From positions 1-18,900 of the forward strand of contig JASGCF010000020.1 in NCBI GenBank assembly GCA_030054275.1: 18,900 nucleotides of DNA. The letters run 5' to 3'. Within the stretch, counting starts at the first letter, position 1. The number at the start of each line of letters is the position of its first letter. The position numbers and the translations under genes were made by a program. Shown piece by piece: positions 1 to 7,800 of this stretch. Source of the stretch: Limnohabitans sp. (GTDB lineage Bacteria > Planctomycetota > Phycisphaerae > Phycisphaerales > SM1A02). The notes under the pieces were generated by a model. It searched no databases, was not told the DNA's origin, and worked only from the letters and a program-made list of their open reading frames with translations.

Positions 1-50
1 ATCGGTTCAATCGAACGCGCAAGTGCGGGCCGAAAAGGGCGAAAAGTGGT

Positions 51-779
51 ATGCGAGAGTCGTTCGCGCTCTCGCGGTACGCTGTCGCCATGCCTCGTCC
101 GGCCATTCATCACGTCACGCAGCCGAAGGCTTGGGCAACGATCATTGCTCCAGTCCGCCTCGAAATCATCGAGTCGATGCGCATGATTGCTCCGTGTTCA
201 ATCGCAGAACTTGCGGCGGCGCTCGATCGACCTGCAGATGCGCTTTATCGACACATCGCGAAACTTGAACGCGCCGGTGTCGTGGTCTCTGCGGGAATTC
301 GGCACACTGGCCGACGATCGGAGCAGGTGTACGACTTGGTCGCGGATGACTTGCGCGTCGCGTTTAAAGACGCAAGTCAGCGCGCGGCAAACAAGGCCTA
401 CAACGACACGGTGCAATCGATCGTCAAGATCGTGAGCCGCAACTCGCGCGACGCTTCTGCAGCGGGGCAACTCGCAGGCAGTGGCGAAGAGCGCGCGCTT
501 CTCGGGAAAATCGAGCATGCTTGGCTGACGCACGAAGAGTTTCAGGCCGTGCGCGCGATGGTCATGGGGATCAAAGAGTTCATGGACTCACGCAAGGGTC
601 GCCGCGAAGGTCGCTTGTACTGCGCTGCGTTTTTCGCGCTACCTGTGATGCGCAAGCGCGGCGCCACAGCGCGCACCGAGCGCAAGACCGCGGGCGCCAA
701 GCGCGCCAAGCAAGCGACGCGAACGGGTCGTCAGGAGCGTGCTGCGCGCAGCACGCGAAAATCGCGCGTCGACGGTTGA
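51..779 (+). CDS. Winged-helix (ArsR-like) transcriptional regulator with a basic C-terminal tail
   Basis: The protein has 242 residues. Residues about 25-90 form a winged helix-turn-helix of the ArsR/HTH_20 kind: a helix starting at APVRLEIIESM, the recognition region SIAELAAALDRPADALYRHI, and a wing around GIRHTGRRSEQVYDL. This predicts a DNA-binding cytoplasmic regulator. No metal-binding Cys/His pair typical of metal-sensing ArsR proteins is visible, so the ligand is unknown. The last 43 residues (about 200-242) hold 16 Lys or Arg, resembling the basic tails of histone-H1-like proteins. The start is uncertain. ATG at 51 has AAAAGGG about 11 nt upstream. ATG at 90 (MPRPAIHHV) would remove 13 poorly structured residues but has no Shine-Dalgarno site. 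No partner gene is visible to the left. The gene stands 207 bp ahead of the PadR gene, and a regulatory link between them is not shown. Confidence 0.75.
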   Translation: MRESFALSRYAVAMPRPAIHHVTQPKAWATIIAPVRLEIIESMRMIAPCSIAELAAALDRPADALYRHIAKLERAGVVVSAGIRHTGRRSEQVYDLVADDLRVAFKDASQRAANKAYNDTVQSIVKIVSRNSRDASAAGQLAGSGEERALLGKIEHAWLTHEEFQAVRAMVMGIKEFMDSRKGRREGRLYCAAFFALPVMRKRGATARTERKTAGAKRAKQATRTGRQERAARSTRKSRVDG

Positions 780-805
780 GCCGTATCGCTGCGTTCGTTG
801 AAGTT

Positions 806-818
806 CCGCCTTCGGCGG
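806..818 (+). terminator. Short GC hairpin after the winged-helix gene, possible weak terminator
   Basis: CCGCC-TTC-GGCGG forms a perfect 5-bp stem with a 3-nt loop, 27 bp after the stop codon at 779. No T-run follows, so it does not meet the usual criteria for an intrinsic terminator. Confidence 0.25.
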
Positions 819-862
819 GGGCTGAGTTCCATTGCGCGACGCATCGGGTCCGCGGGCTGGCT

Positions 863-907
863 GTCTCGCGGGTCTCGCGGGGCTTGTGTGGCTTGTGGGT
901 CTCGCGT
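863..907. repeat. 9-bp tandem repeat, five copies
   Basis: The five consecutive 9-mers are GTCTCGCGG, GTCTCGCGG, GGCTTGTGT, GGCTTGTGG and GTCTCGCGT. All fit G(T/G)CT(C/T)G(C/T)G(G/T). They lie in the intergenic region 45 bp before the PadR -35 box. Read through in frame they would encode SRG SRG ACV ACG SRV, but no gene is supported there. They may be replication-slippage products or spaced protein-binding sites. Confidence 0.7.
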
Positions 908-951
908 CCGCGCTGACGCCCATCCATCGCAGAATTCCGCGGCGCTCCTCC

Positions 952-980
952 TTGACACATGGTACTGTGTGTTTTACAGT
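952..980 (+). promoter_or_regulatory. Sigma-70-type promoter of the PadR-HAAS operon
   Basis: TTGACA at 952-957 matches the -35 consensus exactly. A 17-bp spacer leads to TACAGT at 975-980, which matches 4 of 6 bases of TATAAT. Transcription would start near 987, the position of the PadR ATG. Confidence 0.7.
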
Positions 981-982
981 AC
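962..982. promoter_or_regulatory. Inverted-repeat operator GTACTGT-N7-ACAGTAC
   Basis: A perfect 7-bp inverted repeat (962-968 and 976-982) has a 7-bp centre. The right arm covers the proposed -10 box, so a bound dimer would block RNA polymerase. PadR-family repressors commonly bind such dyads in their own promoters, so autorepression by the adjacent PadR protein is the simplest reading. The symmetry is visible directly; its use as an operator is inferred. Confidence 0.65.
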
Positions 983-986
983 TGAA

Positions 987-1352
987 ATGTCCGCACCACT
1001 TGACGACAAGTTAGAGCGCGATCTCAGCGTCGGGACGGCGTGGTTGGTGGTCTTGGCGACCATCGCCCGCGCGGAAGAGCCTATCCACGGCTACGAGATC
1101 GCCCGACAACTCGCGGCGGAAGCTCCAGAGGGGCTCTCCTTCAAGCAAGGAACTCTCTATCCGATGCTCCGCACGATGGAATCCGAAGGCCTTTTGCGAA
1201 GTGCATTGGTTCCTTCCTCGGAAGGCCCCGCGCGCAAGTGCTTCACTCTCACCGCCGATGGCCGCCGCGTGCTTGTCGCGTGGCATGACACCTGGCGTCG
1301 CACCAACAAATGGGTCAATCGAGTCCTTGGAGGCGTTGATGAACTCCGCTGA
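987..1352 (+). CDS. PadR-family transcriptional repressor
   Basis: The protein has 121 residues, typical of short (subfamily-2) PadR regulators. It is a winged-helix domain with the family landmarks LVVLATIARAEEPIHGYEIA (about 18-37), FKQGTLYPMLRTMESEGLL (about 52-70) and a wing ending in the KCFTLTADGRRVL strand (about 83-95). A final helix is likely used for dimerisation. ATG at 987 is preferred because the homology begins just after it. An upstream in-frame start at 798 would translate through the promoter and the 9-bp repeats. There is no Shine-Dalgarno site, and the predicted transcript starts at or next to the ATG, so the mRNA is probably leaderless. The 3' end overlaps the next gene by 14 bp, which implies co-translation. 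PadR-HAAS pairs are a known arrangement for controlling envelope or ABC-transporter genes. The inducing signal is not evident. Confidence 0.92.
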   Translation: MSAPLDDKLERDLSVGTAWLVVLATIARAEEPIHGYEIARQLAAEAPEGLSFKQGTLYPMLRTMESEGLLRSALVPSSEGPARKCFTLTADGRRVLVAWHDTWRRTNKWVNRVLGGVDELR

Positions 1353-2499
1353 TATCCCATCCGACCAAAGCCCGTCCCTTGATCCGGTTCGCGCGTATCT
1401 CCTTCAACTCGAGCTTGCGCTTGAGAGTTGTGATCCCGCCCTGCGTCACGATGCATTGATTGATGCAGAAGTGCATCTGCGCGCCTCTATTGCTGCGGGA
1501 ACTTCGCCCGCGCAGGCGATCGCGGAGTATGGGTCACCGGAAGAAATCGCCACCGCGTATCGATCGATTCCGACGACGGGTGGTTCGCTTCGGTCAGCGA
1601 TCTCGGCGTCGGCGGCTTCGGCGGGCAGTCGCTCTGAAACAGTAGCAAGCGCGGTTGATAGGGAAGCGAGCGTGTCGGCCGCCACGTCGGCCGACACGTC
1701 GGCTACCACGTCGGCTACCACGTCGGCTGCCGCGTCGGCCGCGGCAGCGCACTCCGACCACGGCGCGGCTTCATCGCGATGGAAATCGTTGCGCCGCATT
1801 CCGCTGGTTGGAGTTTGGTTCCATCCGATCGCGTGGCGCTCGCTCGCGTACTTTGGGATCATTGGCTTCCCGCTCGCGCTCGCCTACTTCGTATGGGTGG
1901 TGACCGTCGGCACGATCGCACTCGGAATGCTGCCGATATTGATCGGTCTTCCGTTGCTGGTCTTCCTGCTCGGATCCGCACGTGCACTGAGCCTTTTCGA
2001 AGGCAAAGTTGTCGAGTTGTTCCTCGGCGTACGTATGCCGCGGCGAACGCAGCCGGTTGTCGGCATCGGCGAGGGTGCGAGCCAGGTTGGATTCTGGAGC
2101 CGCATTTTGTGCTGGCTCCGCGATATTCGCAGTTGGCTCTCACTTGGGTATCTCGTCGGAAACTTTCCAATCAGTCTCGCTGCGTTCACTGCAACGCTGA
2201 CGCTGTCCGTGATGGGATTGGTGTTGGTCGGGATGCCGATCTTGGATCTCTTTGGTCTGCCGATCGGAGTTGCGGAGATGGACGACTCGACGCGTATCCA
2301 TTTCCTCTTCACGGAAGTCAAGCCTGACGCGGACGGCAAACTGTGGCTGCCGCCCGGAGCCGCAATTCCATCGTTCTTGCTTGGATTCTGTTTTCTCACA
2401 GCGACGTTGTGGCTCGTCCGTGGCATGGGATGGGTGTATGCGCATGTCGTGCAGGCGATTCAGGTCGCTCGGCCGCGGCCTGCCGCCCCAACTCGCTGA
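1339..2499 (+). CDS. HAAS/DUF1700-like membrane protein with C-terminal sensor-like domain
   Basis: The protein has 386 residues. Residues about 14-75 (DPVRAYLLQLELALESCDPALRHDALIDAE, then ASIAAGTSPAQAIAEYGSPEEIATAY) match the soluble HAAS-type helical bundle found beside PadR regulators. A Ser/Ala/Thr-rich linker follows, with six xxSA tetrapeptides at 111-134. From about 165 on there are four to five hydrophobic helices: a long pair near FGIIGFPLALAYFVWVV and MLPILIGLPLLVFLLG, another near FPISLAAFTATLTLSVMGLVLV, and a last one near FLLGFCFLTATLWLV. They resemble the membrane-embedded putative sensor domain found in some histidine kinases, but no kinase domain is present. GGAGG at 1329-1333, 5 bp before ATG 1339, fixes the start, which lies inside the PadR gene. 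By analogy with other PadR-HAAS pairs it may sense the membrane state and modulate PadR. The HAAS-to-sensor fusion is my inference from residue patterns. Confidence 0.85.
   Translation: MNSADIPSDQSPSLDPVRAYLLQLELALESCDPALRHDALIDAEVHLRASIAAGTSPAQAIAEYGSPEEIATAYRSIPTTGGSLRSAISASAASAGSRSETVASAVDREASVSAATSADTSATTSATTSAAASAAAAHSDHGAASSRWKSLRRIPLVGVWFHPIAWRSLAYFGIIGFPLALAYFVWVVTVGTIALGMLPILIGLPLLVFLLGSARALSLFEGKVVELFLGVRMPRRTQPVVGIGEGASQVGFWSRILCWLRDIRSWLSLGYLVGNFPISLAAFTATLTLSVMGLVLVGMPILDLFGLPIGVAEMDDSTRIHFLFTEVKPDADGKLWLPPGAAIPSFLLGFCFLTATLWLVRGMGWVYAHVVQAIQVARPRPAAPTR
1669..1740 (+). repeat. 12-bp in-frame tandem repeat coding xxSA tetrapeptides
   Basis: Six 12-bp units encode SVSA, ATSA, DTSA, TTSA, TTSA and AASA in the linker of the HAAS-sensor protein. 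The core ACGTCGGC(T/C) is conserved in units two to five, and the two TTSA copies are identical at the DNA level. This pattern is prone to copy-number change without shifting the frame. Confidence 0.85.
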
Positions 2500-2548
2500 G
2501 CTTTGTCGCGCAGAAGACCTGCTTGCTGAGCCAAGCGCAACGGAATAT

Positions 2549-2582
2549 GTTGTTGTTGTTGTTTGTACATAAAAAACAACAA
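2549..2582. repeat. (GTT)5 microsatellite joined to a 9-bp hairpin
   Basis: GTT is repeated five times at 2549-2563. TTGTTGTTT (2556-2564) pairs perfectly with AAACAACAA (2574-2582) across a 9-nt A/T-rich loop. It lies between the HAAS gene and the propeller gene. No T-run follows, so it is not a classical terminator. It could slow transcription or mark an mRNA processing site. Confidence 0.6.
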
Positions 2583-2649
2583 GAGACTTCGCGCTCCGTG
2601 GTCGAAGTCGCAGGGTGTCGAAATCCAGAGCTCTCGAAGGGAACGCGAG

Positions 2650-3837
2650 TTGAACTTCACTCCAACAATCGTCGCAATCGCGATGTGTTTCACATCGTGG
2701 GCCGCGGAAAATCAACAAGAGGCCGCACCATCAACGATCGCCGCTCCATCAGCGACCGCATCCTCAACGGCGAATGCGCTTCACACATGGACGCGACTTT
2801 CCACGGAGCCCTACGCGGGGAAGCAAGACGACATCTTCTTCGTCACGCCCGAACTTGGCTTCTACGGCAACGGTGCAGGCAAGATCTTCCGCACGGTGGA
2901 TGGCGGTGCGACGTGGGCCAAAGTGTTTGAACAGAAGGGCACATTCGTGCGCTGTTTGGCCTTCACCGATGAGAAGCATGGCGTCATGGGCAACATCGGG
3001 CCGGGCTATTTTCCAGGCGTAACCGATACGACGCCCATCTATCGCACCGAAGATGGTGGAACGACGTGGACTCCGGCAAAGTCGATCGAGGGCGCCCCTG
3101 TCGTTGGCCTCTGTGCATTCGATGTGGTCAAGGTGCCGTTCATCAACGCGGGCAATCTCGATCATCGGCCGCGCATCATCGGTGTCGGGCGTGTCGGTGG
3201 GCCGACAGCATTCATTTGGTCGGACGATCTCGGCCAGACTTGGAAGCAGGGGAAGATTCCGGACATCGGAGCGATGGCGTTCGATGTGAAATTCCTCGAT
3301 GAAAAGCGGGGTTTCATTGCCTCTGCAACGCATGCAGATGTTTCACAAGCGCATGCACTCATTCTTGCAACTGAAGATGGTGGTGCGACATGGAATGAGG
3401 TCTATCGCTCTTCGCGATCGTTTGAAACGACGTGGAAGTTCTCATTTCCTTCGAAAGAAATCGGCTACTGCACTGTGCAGTCGTACAACCCCGATCCGAC
3501 AGCGTCGCAACGCGTCGTGGCGAAGACCACCGATGGAGGCAAGACTTGGGCGGAGATTCCACTCGTGAACGACCACAAGGTTCGCGAGTTTGGAATTGCG
3601 TTCATCGACGTTGATCGCGGCTGGGTCGGCGCGATGCCGCACGGGTTTGAAACGACCGACGGTGGCAAGACGTGGTCGCGCGTCGACTTTGGAAATGCAG
3701 TGAACAAGATTCGGCTCATCCGCAAGAACGGCACGGTCACTGGCTACGCGATCGGCGTGGAGGTTCACAAACTGGTGATCCCAGTCGAAGCACCATCGGT
3801 TGAAAAGCCCGCAACGAGCAACACAAACCAGCCTTGA
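2650..3837 (+). CDS. Secreted Ycf48/BNR-type beta-propeller protein
   Basis: The protein has about 395 residues. Six Asp-box-like motifs are spread along it: VDGGATW, TEDGGTTW, SDDLGQTW, TEDGGATW, TTDGGKTW (twice). They are usually followed by AF-D--RG-strand segments such as FLDEKRGFIAS and FIDVDRGWVGAM. This is the repeat pattern of Ycf48/sialidase-fold propellers. The N-terminus reads MNFTPTIVAIAMCFTSWA followed by AENQQ, a plausible signal peptide with cleavage near SWA, although it has no positive charge. The start is TTG at 2650, chosen because AAGGG (2637-2641) sits 8 nt upstream. A longer reading from TTG 2563 would add 29 basic residues before the hydrophobic stretch. Plant and cyanobacterial Ycf48 assist photosystem II assembly; in this context only an extracytoplasmic binding or assembly role is safe to infer. 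It ends 45 bp before the ABC ATPase gene and may share its transcript. Confidence 0.82.
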   Translation: MNFTPTIVAIAMCFTSWAAENQQEAAPSTIAAPSATASSTANALHTWTRLSTEPYAGKQDDIFFVTPELGFYGNGAGKIFRTVDGGATWAKVFEQKGTFVRCLAFTDEKHGVMGNIGPGYFPGVTDTTPIYRTEDGGTTWTPAKSIEGAPVVGLCAFDVVKVPFINAGNLDHRPRIIGVGRVGGPTAFIWSDDLGQTWKQGKIPDIGAMAFDVKFLDEKRGFIASATHADVSQAHALILATEDGGATWNEVYRSSRSFETTWKFSFPSKEIGYCTVQSYNPDPTASQRVVAKTTDGGKTWAEIPLVNDHKVREFGIAFIDVDRGWVGAMPHGFETTDGGKTWSRVDFGNAVNKIRLIRKNGTVTGYAIGVEVHKLVIPVEAPSVEKPATSNTNQP

Positions 3838-3882
3838 AGCGACAAGCGCAACGCCGACAGGCCATAGAACTTGAGACAAGCC

Positions 3883-4857
3883 ATGCAGAGCAACTCCCTA
3901 GCAGCCCGCGGATTGTCCATCAGTGGACTCGTGAAGATTCACCCAGGCCCCGTTTGCGCGCTGCGCGGCGTGGATCTTGAGATTCCCGAAGGCATGTTCG
4001 GCTTGCTCGGGCCGAACGGCGCGGGGAAGTCGACCTTCATGAACATCGTCGCGGGGCTCGTCGAGCCGACCGCGGGCAAGGTGTTCCTCGACGGCGTCGA
4101 CATCGTCGAGAATCCGCGGCACATGCGCGAGCGGCTTGGGTATCTCCCGCAGGACTTCGGTTTTTATCCCGATCTCACGGGCCGCGCGATGCTTGAGTTC
4201 TTGCTGAAGTTGAAAGGTGTCACAGGACCGAAAGGCCGTCGCGCCCTTGCAGATGAACTGCTCGAGCGCGTGAATCTCACGAGCGCTGCCAAGCGCAAAG
4301 TCGGCGGGTACTCGGGTGGTATGCGGCAGCGGCTTGGTCTCGCGCAGGCGATCGCTGGAAATCCGCGCGTACTCATCGTCGACGAGCCAACCGCTGGCCT
4401 TGACCCTGAAGAGCGCCAACGCTTCTATCGATTGCTTGGCGAGATGAGCGCTGGCCGCGTGGTACTTCTCTCGACGCACATCGTCGATGATGTGTCGACC
4501 CTCTGTCCGCGTCTCGCTGTCATTCGCGCTGGGGAGGTTGTCGCCGATACGACGCCTTCGGCCGCGCGTGCTGCAGTCGATGGGCTCATCTATGAAGGCT
4601 TCGTCGCCGATGCGGAACTACCGGAGTTCGCGTCACGCCACCGCGTGATCAGTGCCGTGCTCAACGAGGGCCGCAACAATCGCGTGCGTGTGTTCGTCGG
4701 CCCCGGCCGCGAGGCACCCGCTGGATTCTCGCGCAGTGCTGCGACGCTTGAGGATGCATATCTCGTCCTGATGCGTTGTCCCGCGGACGAGGTGCCACCG
4801 GCGCTCTCGCGCGGCGCCGCGCCCGCCGTGGCCGCCGTGGCGGGAGGTGTGGCGTGA
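3883..4857 (+). CDS. ABC transporter ATP-binding protein
   Basis: The protein has 324 residues. All nucleotide-binding motifs are present: Walker A GPNGAGKST (43-51), Q-loop YLPQDFGFYP, signature YSGGMRQRLGLAQ (S144-G145-G146), Walker B VLIVDEPTAGLD with D167 and E168, and the H-loop STH with H199. It is therefore a catalytically competent ATPase energising an ABC-2-type transporter at the inner face of the membrane. Residues beyond about 225 form an accessory domain ending in the LEDAYL motif, usual for ATPases of drug- or peptide-export systems. ATG 3883 is chosen over the TTG at 3871 four codons earlier; neither has a strong Shine-Dalgarno site. The stop codon overlaps the next start as GTGA, so its partner is the permease-peptidase fusion. 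The transported substrate is unknown. Confidence 0.95.
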   Translation: MQSNSLAARGLSISGLVKIHPGPVCALRGVDLEIPEGMFGLLGPNGAGKSTFMNIVAGLVEPTAGKVFLDGVDIVENPRHMRERLGYLPQDFGFYPDLTGRAMLEFLLKLKGVTGPKGRRALADELLERVNLTSAAKRKVGGYSGGMRQRLGLAQAIAGNPRVLIVDEPTAGLDPEERQRFYRLLGEMSAGRVVLLSTHIVDDVSTLCPRLAVIRAGEVVADTTPSAARAAVDGLIYEGFVADAELPEFASRHRVISAVLNEGRNNRVRVFVGPGREAPAGFSRSAATLEDAYLVLMRCPADEVPPALSRGAAPAVAAVAGGVA

Positions 4858-7800
4858 TCTCCCGTGCGCTCGCCATTCCGCTCGCGATTCCGCTTTTGGA
4901 ACTCAAGAACAGTTGGAAGCGTCCGCTCCACTGGATCATGCTGGTCGCGTTCGGTCTGATGTCGTTCGGCTTCGTGGCTGGTGGCGTCCAGATCAGCACG
5001 GGAAGCGCGGACACGGGCGGCGCAAAGGTCGAGATCAACTCCGCGTTCAACCTCGCGTTCTCCGACATCCTTCTGTTCGCGCTGCTCCTGCCGTTCTTCG
5101 TGGCGGTGATCTTCGGCATGCCTGTGCTCGGCGATTTCGACCGCCGCATCAACCGCCTCATCTCGGCGACGCCGATCTCGCATGTGGGCTACGCGTTCTC
5201 GCGGTTTCTCGCGTCGTTTGCGGTGATTGCGCTGATCCTCGGCCTGTGGCTCGTCGTCCAGATCGGGATCTACGAGCTTTATCCGCTCGATGCAAACGAC
5301 CGCGTGCGTGGCGCGTTCAATCTCTGGCACTACATCGCGCCGCTTCTCATCACGACGCTTCCGCTTGCGGTCTTTACGGGCGGTGTCTCGATGTGGCTCG
5401 GTGTACGCACGCGCCAACCAGTGCTCGTCTTCGCGTTGCCGGTCGTGATCGTCATCTCGGGCCTCTTCTTCGTCTGGGTCTACAACTCGCCGCGGCTTCC
5501 GCTCTGGGTGAGTCAACTGATGCAGTACGCCGACCCGGCGGGCGTGCGCTGGATGCTGCGCACCTTCGTCGATGAGGATCGCGGTGTCGCGTACTACAAC
5601 ACGGCCGCTTTCGCACCCGATACATCGTTTCTCCTGAGCCGAGCCGCGCTTGTCGCGATCGGACTCGTCGCGACCGTCGCGACTGGTCGGCGCCTTGCAC
5701 GCACCGAGCACGACGATCTTCGCGTCGGCGACCCGATCGCGCTCCTCGCGGCGGCGCGCACCAGCGCACCGAACTTCGCCGAGACCGAGCACGCCGCGAT
5801 CGCCGCGCGCGGTTCTCTGCCCGACTGCACCGTACGGCCGCCCGGATTCGTGGTTGCCACGGGGCATGTGTTGCGCGCCGAGACGCGCGCACTGCTCCGC
5901 TCGCCAGGTGTCTGGCTCTTCGGTCCGCTCATCCTGCTTCAATCGTGGGCCGCGACGGCCTTCCGCGATGGGCCGTTCGACACCGAGACGCTCGTCACCA
6001 CGGGTTTCGCCGCCGCGGGCGTCTTCAATACGCTCACGCTTCTCCTGTGCTTCTTGGTCCTCTTCTACACCGTCGAGAGCCTCGTACGCGAGGAGCGCTG
6101 CGGACTCAGCGGCATCTTCCGCGCGTCCCCCGTGCCGACAGCGTCGGTGCTCGCGGGCAAGGTGCTTGCGAACGCGGCGATGGCGCTCGTCATCATCGGT
6201 TGCGCGTCGCTTGCGATCGCGATGGTGCTTGGCAAGCAGGCGATCGATACCGGAATCGATATCACCTTCGAGGTGCCCGTCCTCTTCCTGATCCTCGGCG
6301 TACTGCTGGCGCCGACGCTCATCGTGTGGGGCGCGTTCGTGTCGTTCCTCTACGCGCTCCTCCGCAATCGCTTCGTCGTCTACGGCGTTGCACTCGGCGC
6401 GCTCATCGCGACGGGCTTCGCCACGCAGTTCGGCTACCTGAACTGGGTCACGAAGTGGCACATGTGGAGCAGCATCCAGTGGAGCGAACTCGACCGACTT
6501 GCCTTCATGTGGGACGCGATCGTCGTGAACCGCGTACTCATGCTGTCGCTTGCGGCGTTCTTCATCGTCGCGACACTCGAACTCTGGCCGCGGCGGCTCC
6601 CTGACATCCGCGCCGTCGCGGACCGCGCGAAGCCGTGGCCGCTCTTCCGCGCATCGATCGTGCCGGTACTCGCGGCGTTGCCGGTGTTCGCCATCGGCAC
6701 CTATGCGGGACTCTCCGTCCGCGCGGGGTACGAGGGCGCGCCGGAGCGCGATGCGCAGAAGGCCTATTGGAAGAGGAATTCAAGCACCTGGGAGAACGCG
6801 CCCGTTCCGGCGCTCGACAAGGTCGACGGCGAGGTGAAGATCTATCCCGAGACGCGCTCGCTCGAGGTCGTCGCCACCTACGTGCTGCGCAATCCGCACA
6901 TGAAGGCGATGGCGGAGGTGCCGATCACGGTGGGCTCGCACTTCACGACCAGCGATTGGACGGTCGAAGGCGTCGCGACCGATCCCGAGAAGCGCGACCA
7001 GCCGCTTCCCGCGATCGAGAACCGCAATGGGCTCTATGTGGTGATTCCATCGAGGCCGCTCGCGCGCAACGAGACGGTCGCCATTTCGTTCAAGCTGAAG
7101 GGCGAGTTTCCGCGCGGATGGTCGCGCTCGGGCGCCGGTGCAAGCGAGTTCCTGCTTCCGTCGGGTGTCGTGCTGACGAGCTTCAGCCCGAGCTTCCTGC
7201 CCGTCGTCGGGTTCGTTGAGGGCGTGGGCGTCGACACGGAGAATCGCCGCGATGCGCGCGAGTATCCGCTCGACCACTGGAAGTCGCGCGTCGATCCTGC
7301 GTTCGGTCCCGCATGGGAAACCGACGTGCGTCTCGCGGTCGAGGGCCCGTCCGATTGGGTCATCAATGTCGTGGGCGTCGAGAAGGAGTCGACCGAGTCG
7401 GATGGCCGCAGGCGCACCGTGTGGGAGACGGAGCACCCCGTGCGATTCTTCAACATCGTCGGCGGTCCGCTCGACTCGAAGGAGGGCGACGGCGCGCGCG
7501 TCTACTTCTCGCGGCGGACGCCGCACAATGTCGACACGATGGTGAAGGCGCTCGCCGCCGCGCGCAAGAGCTACGGAGCGTGGTTTGGCGAGTATCCGTG
7601 GACGAACCTGCGCGTGACGCAGTTCCCGGGGCTTGCGGGCTATGCGCAGGGGTTCCCCGGCAACATCTCGTTCTCCGAGGGCATCGGCTACCTCGCGAAG
7701 CCGCTCGCTGGCGAGGAAGACCCGGATAGGGATTTCGATGATGGCGCCGCTCCAGAGCCCGAGGAATCCAACGCGCTCGATGTCGCGTTCTACATCGTCG

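Noticed and set aside
798..986. N-terminal extension of the PadR protein
   Set aside because: It would translate the 9-bp repeats, the promoter and the operator, and homology begins at ATG 987.
2650..2700. Lipoprotein signal around the Cys in IAMC of the propeller protein
   Set aside because: The residue before Cys is Met, not Gly, Ala or Ser, so it does not fit a lipobox.
3465..3482. Palindrome CTGCAC-T-GTGCAG
   Set aside because: It lies inside the propeller coding sequence, is short, and is not associated with any start or end of a gene.
4590..6461. 623-codon open frame on the - strand opposite the ATPase and permease genes
   Set aside because: The translation is a low-complexity Arg/Glu/Asp/His-rich string with no domain. 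It mirrors the strongly biased GC-ending codons of the real + strand genes, which have full ABC motifs.
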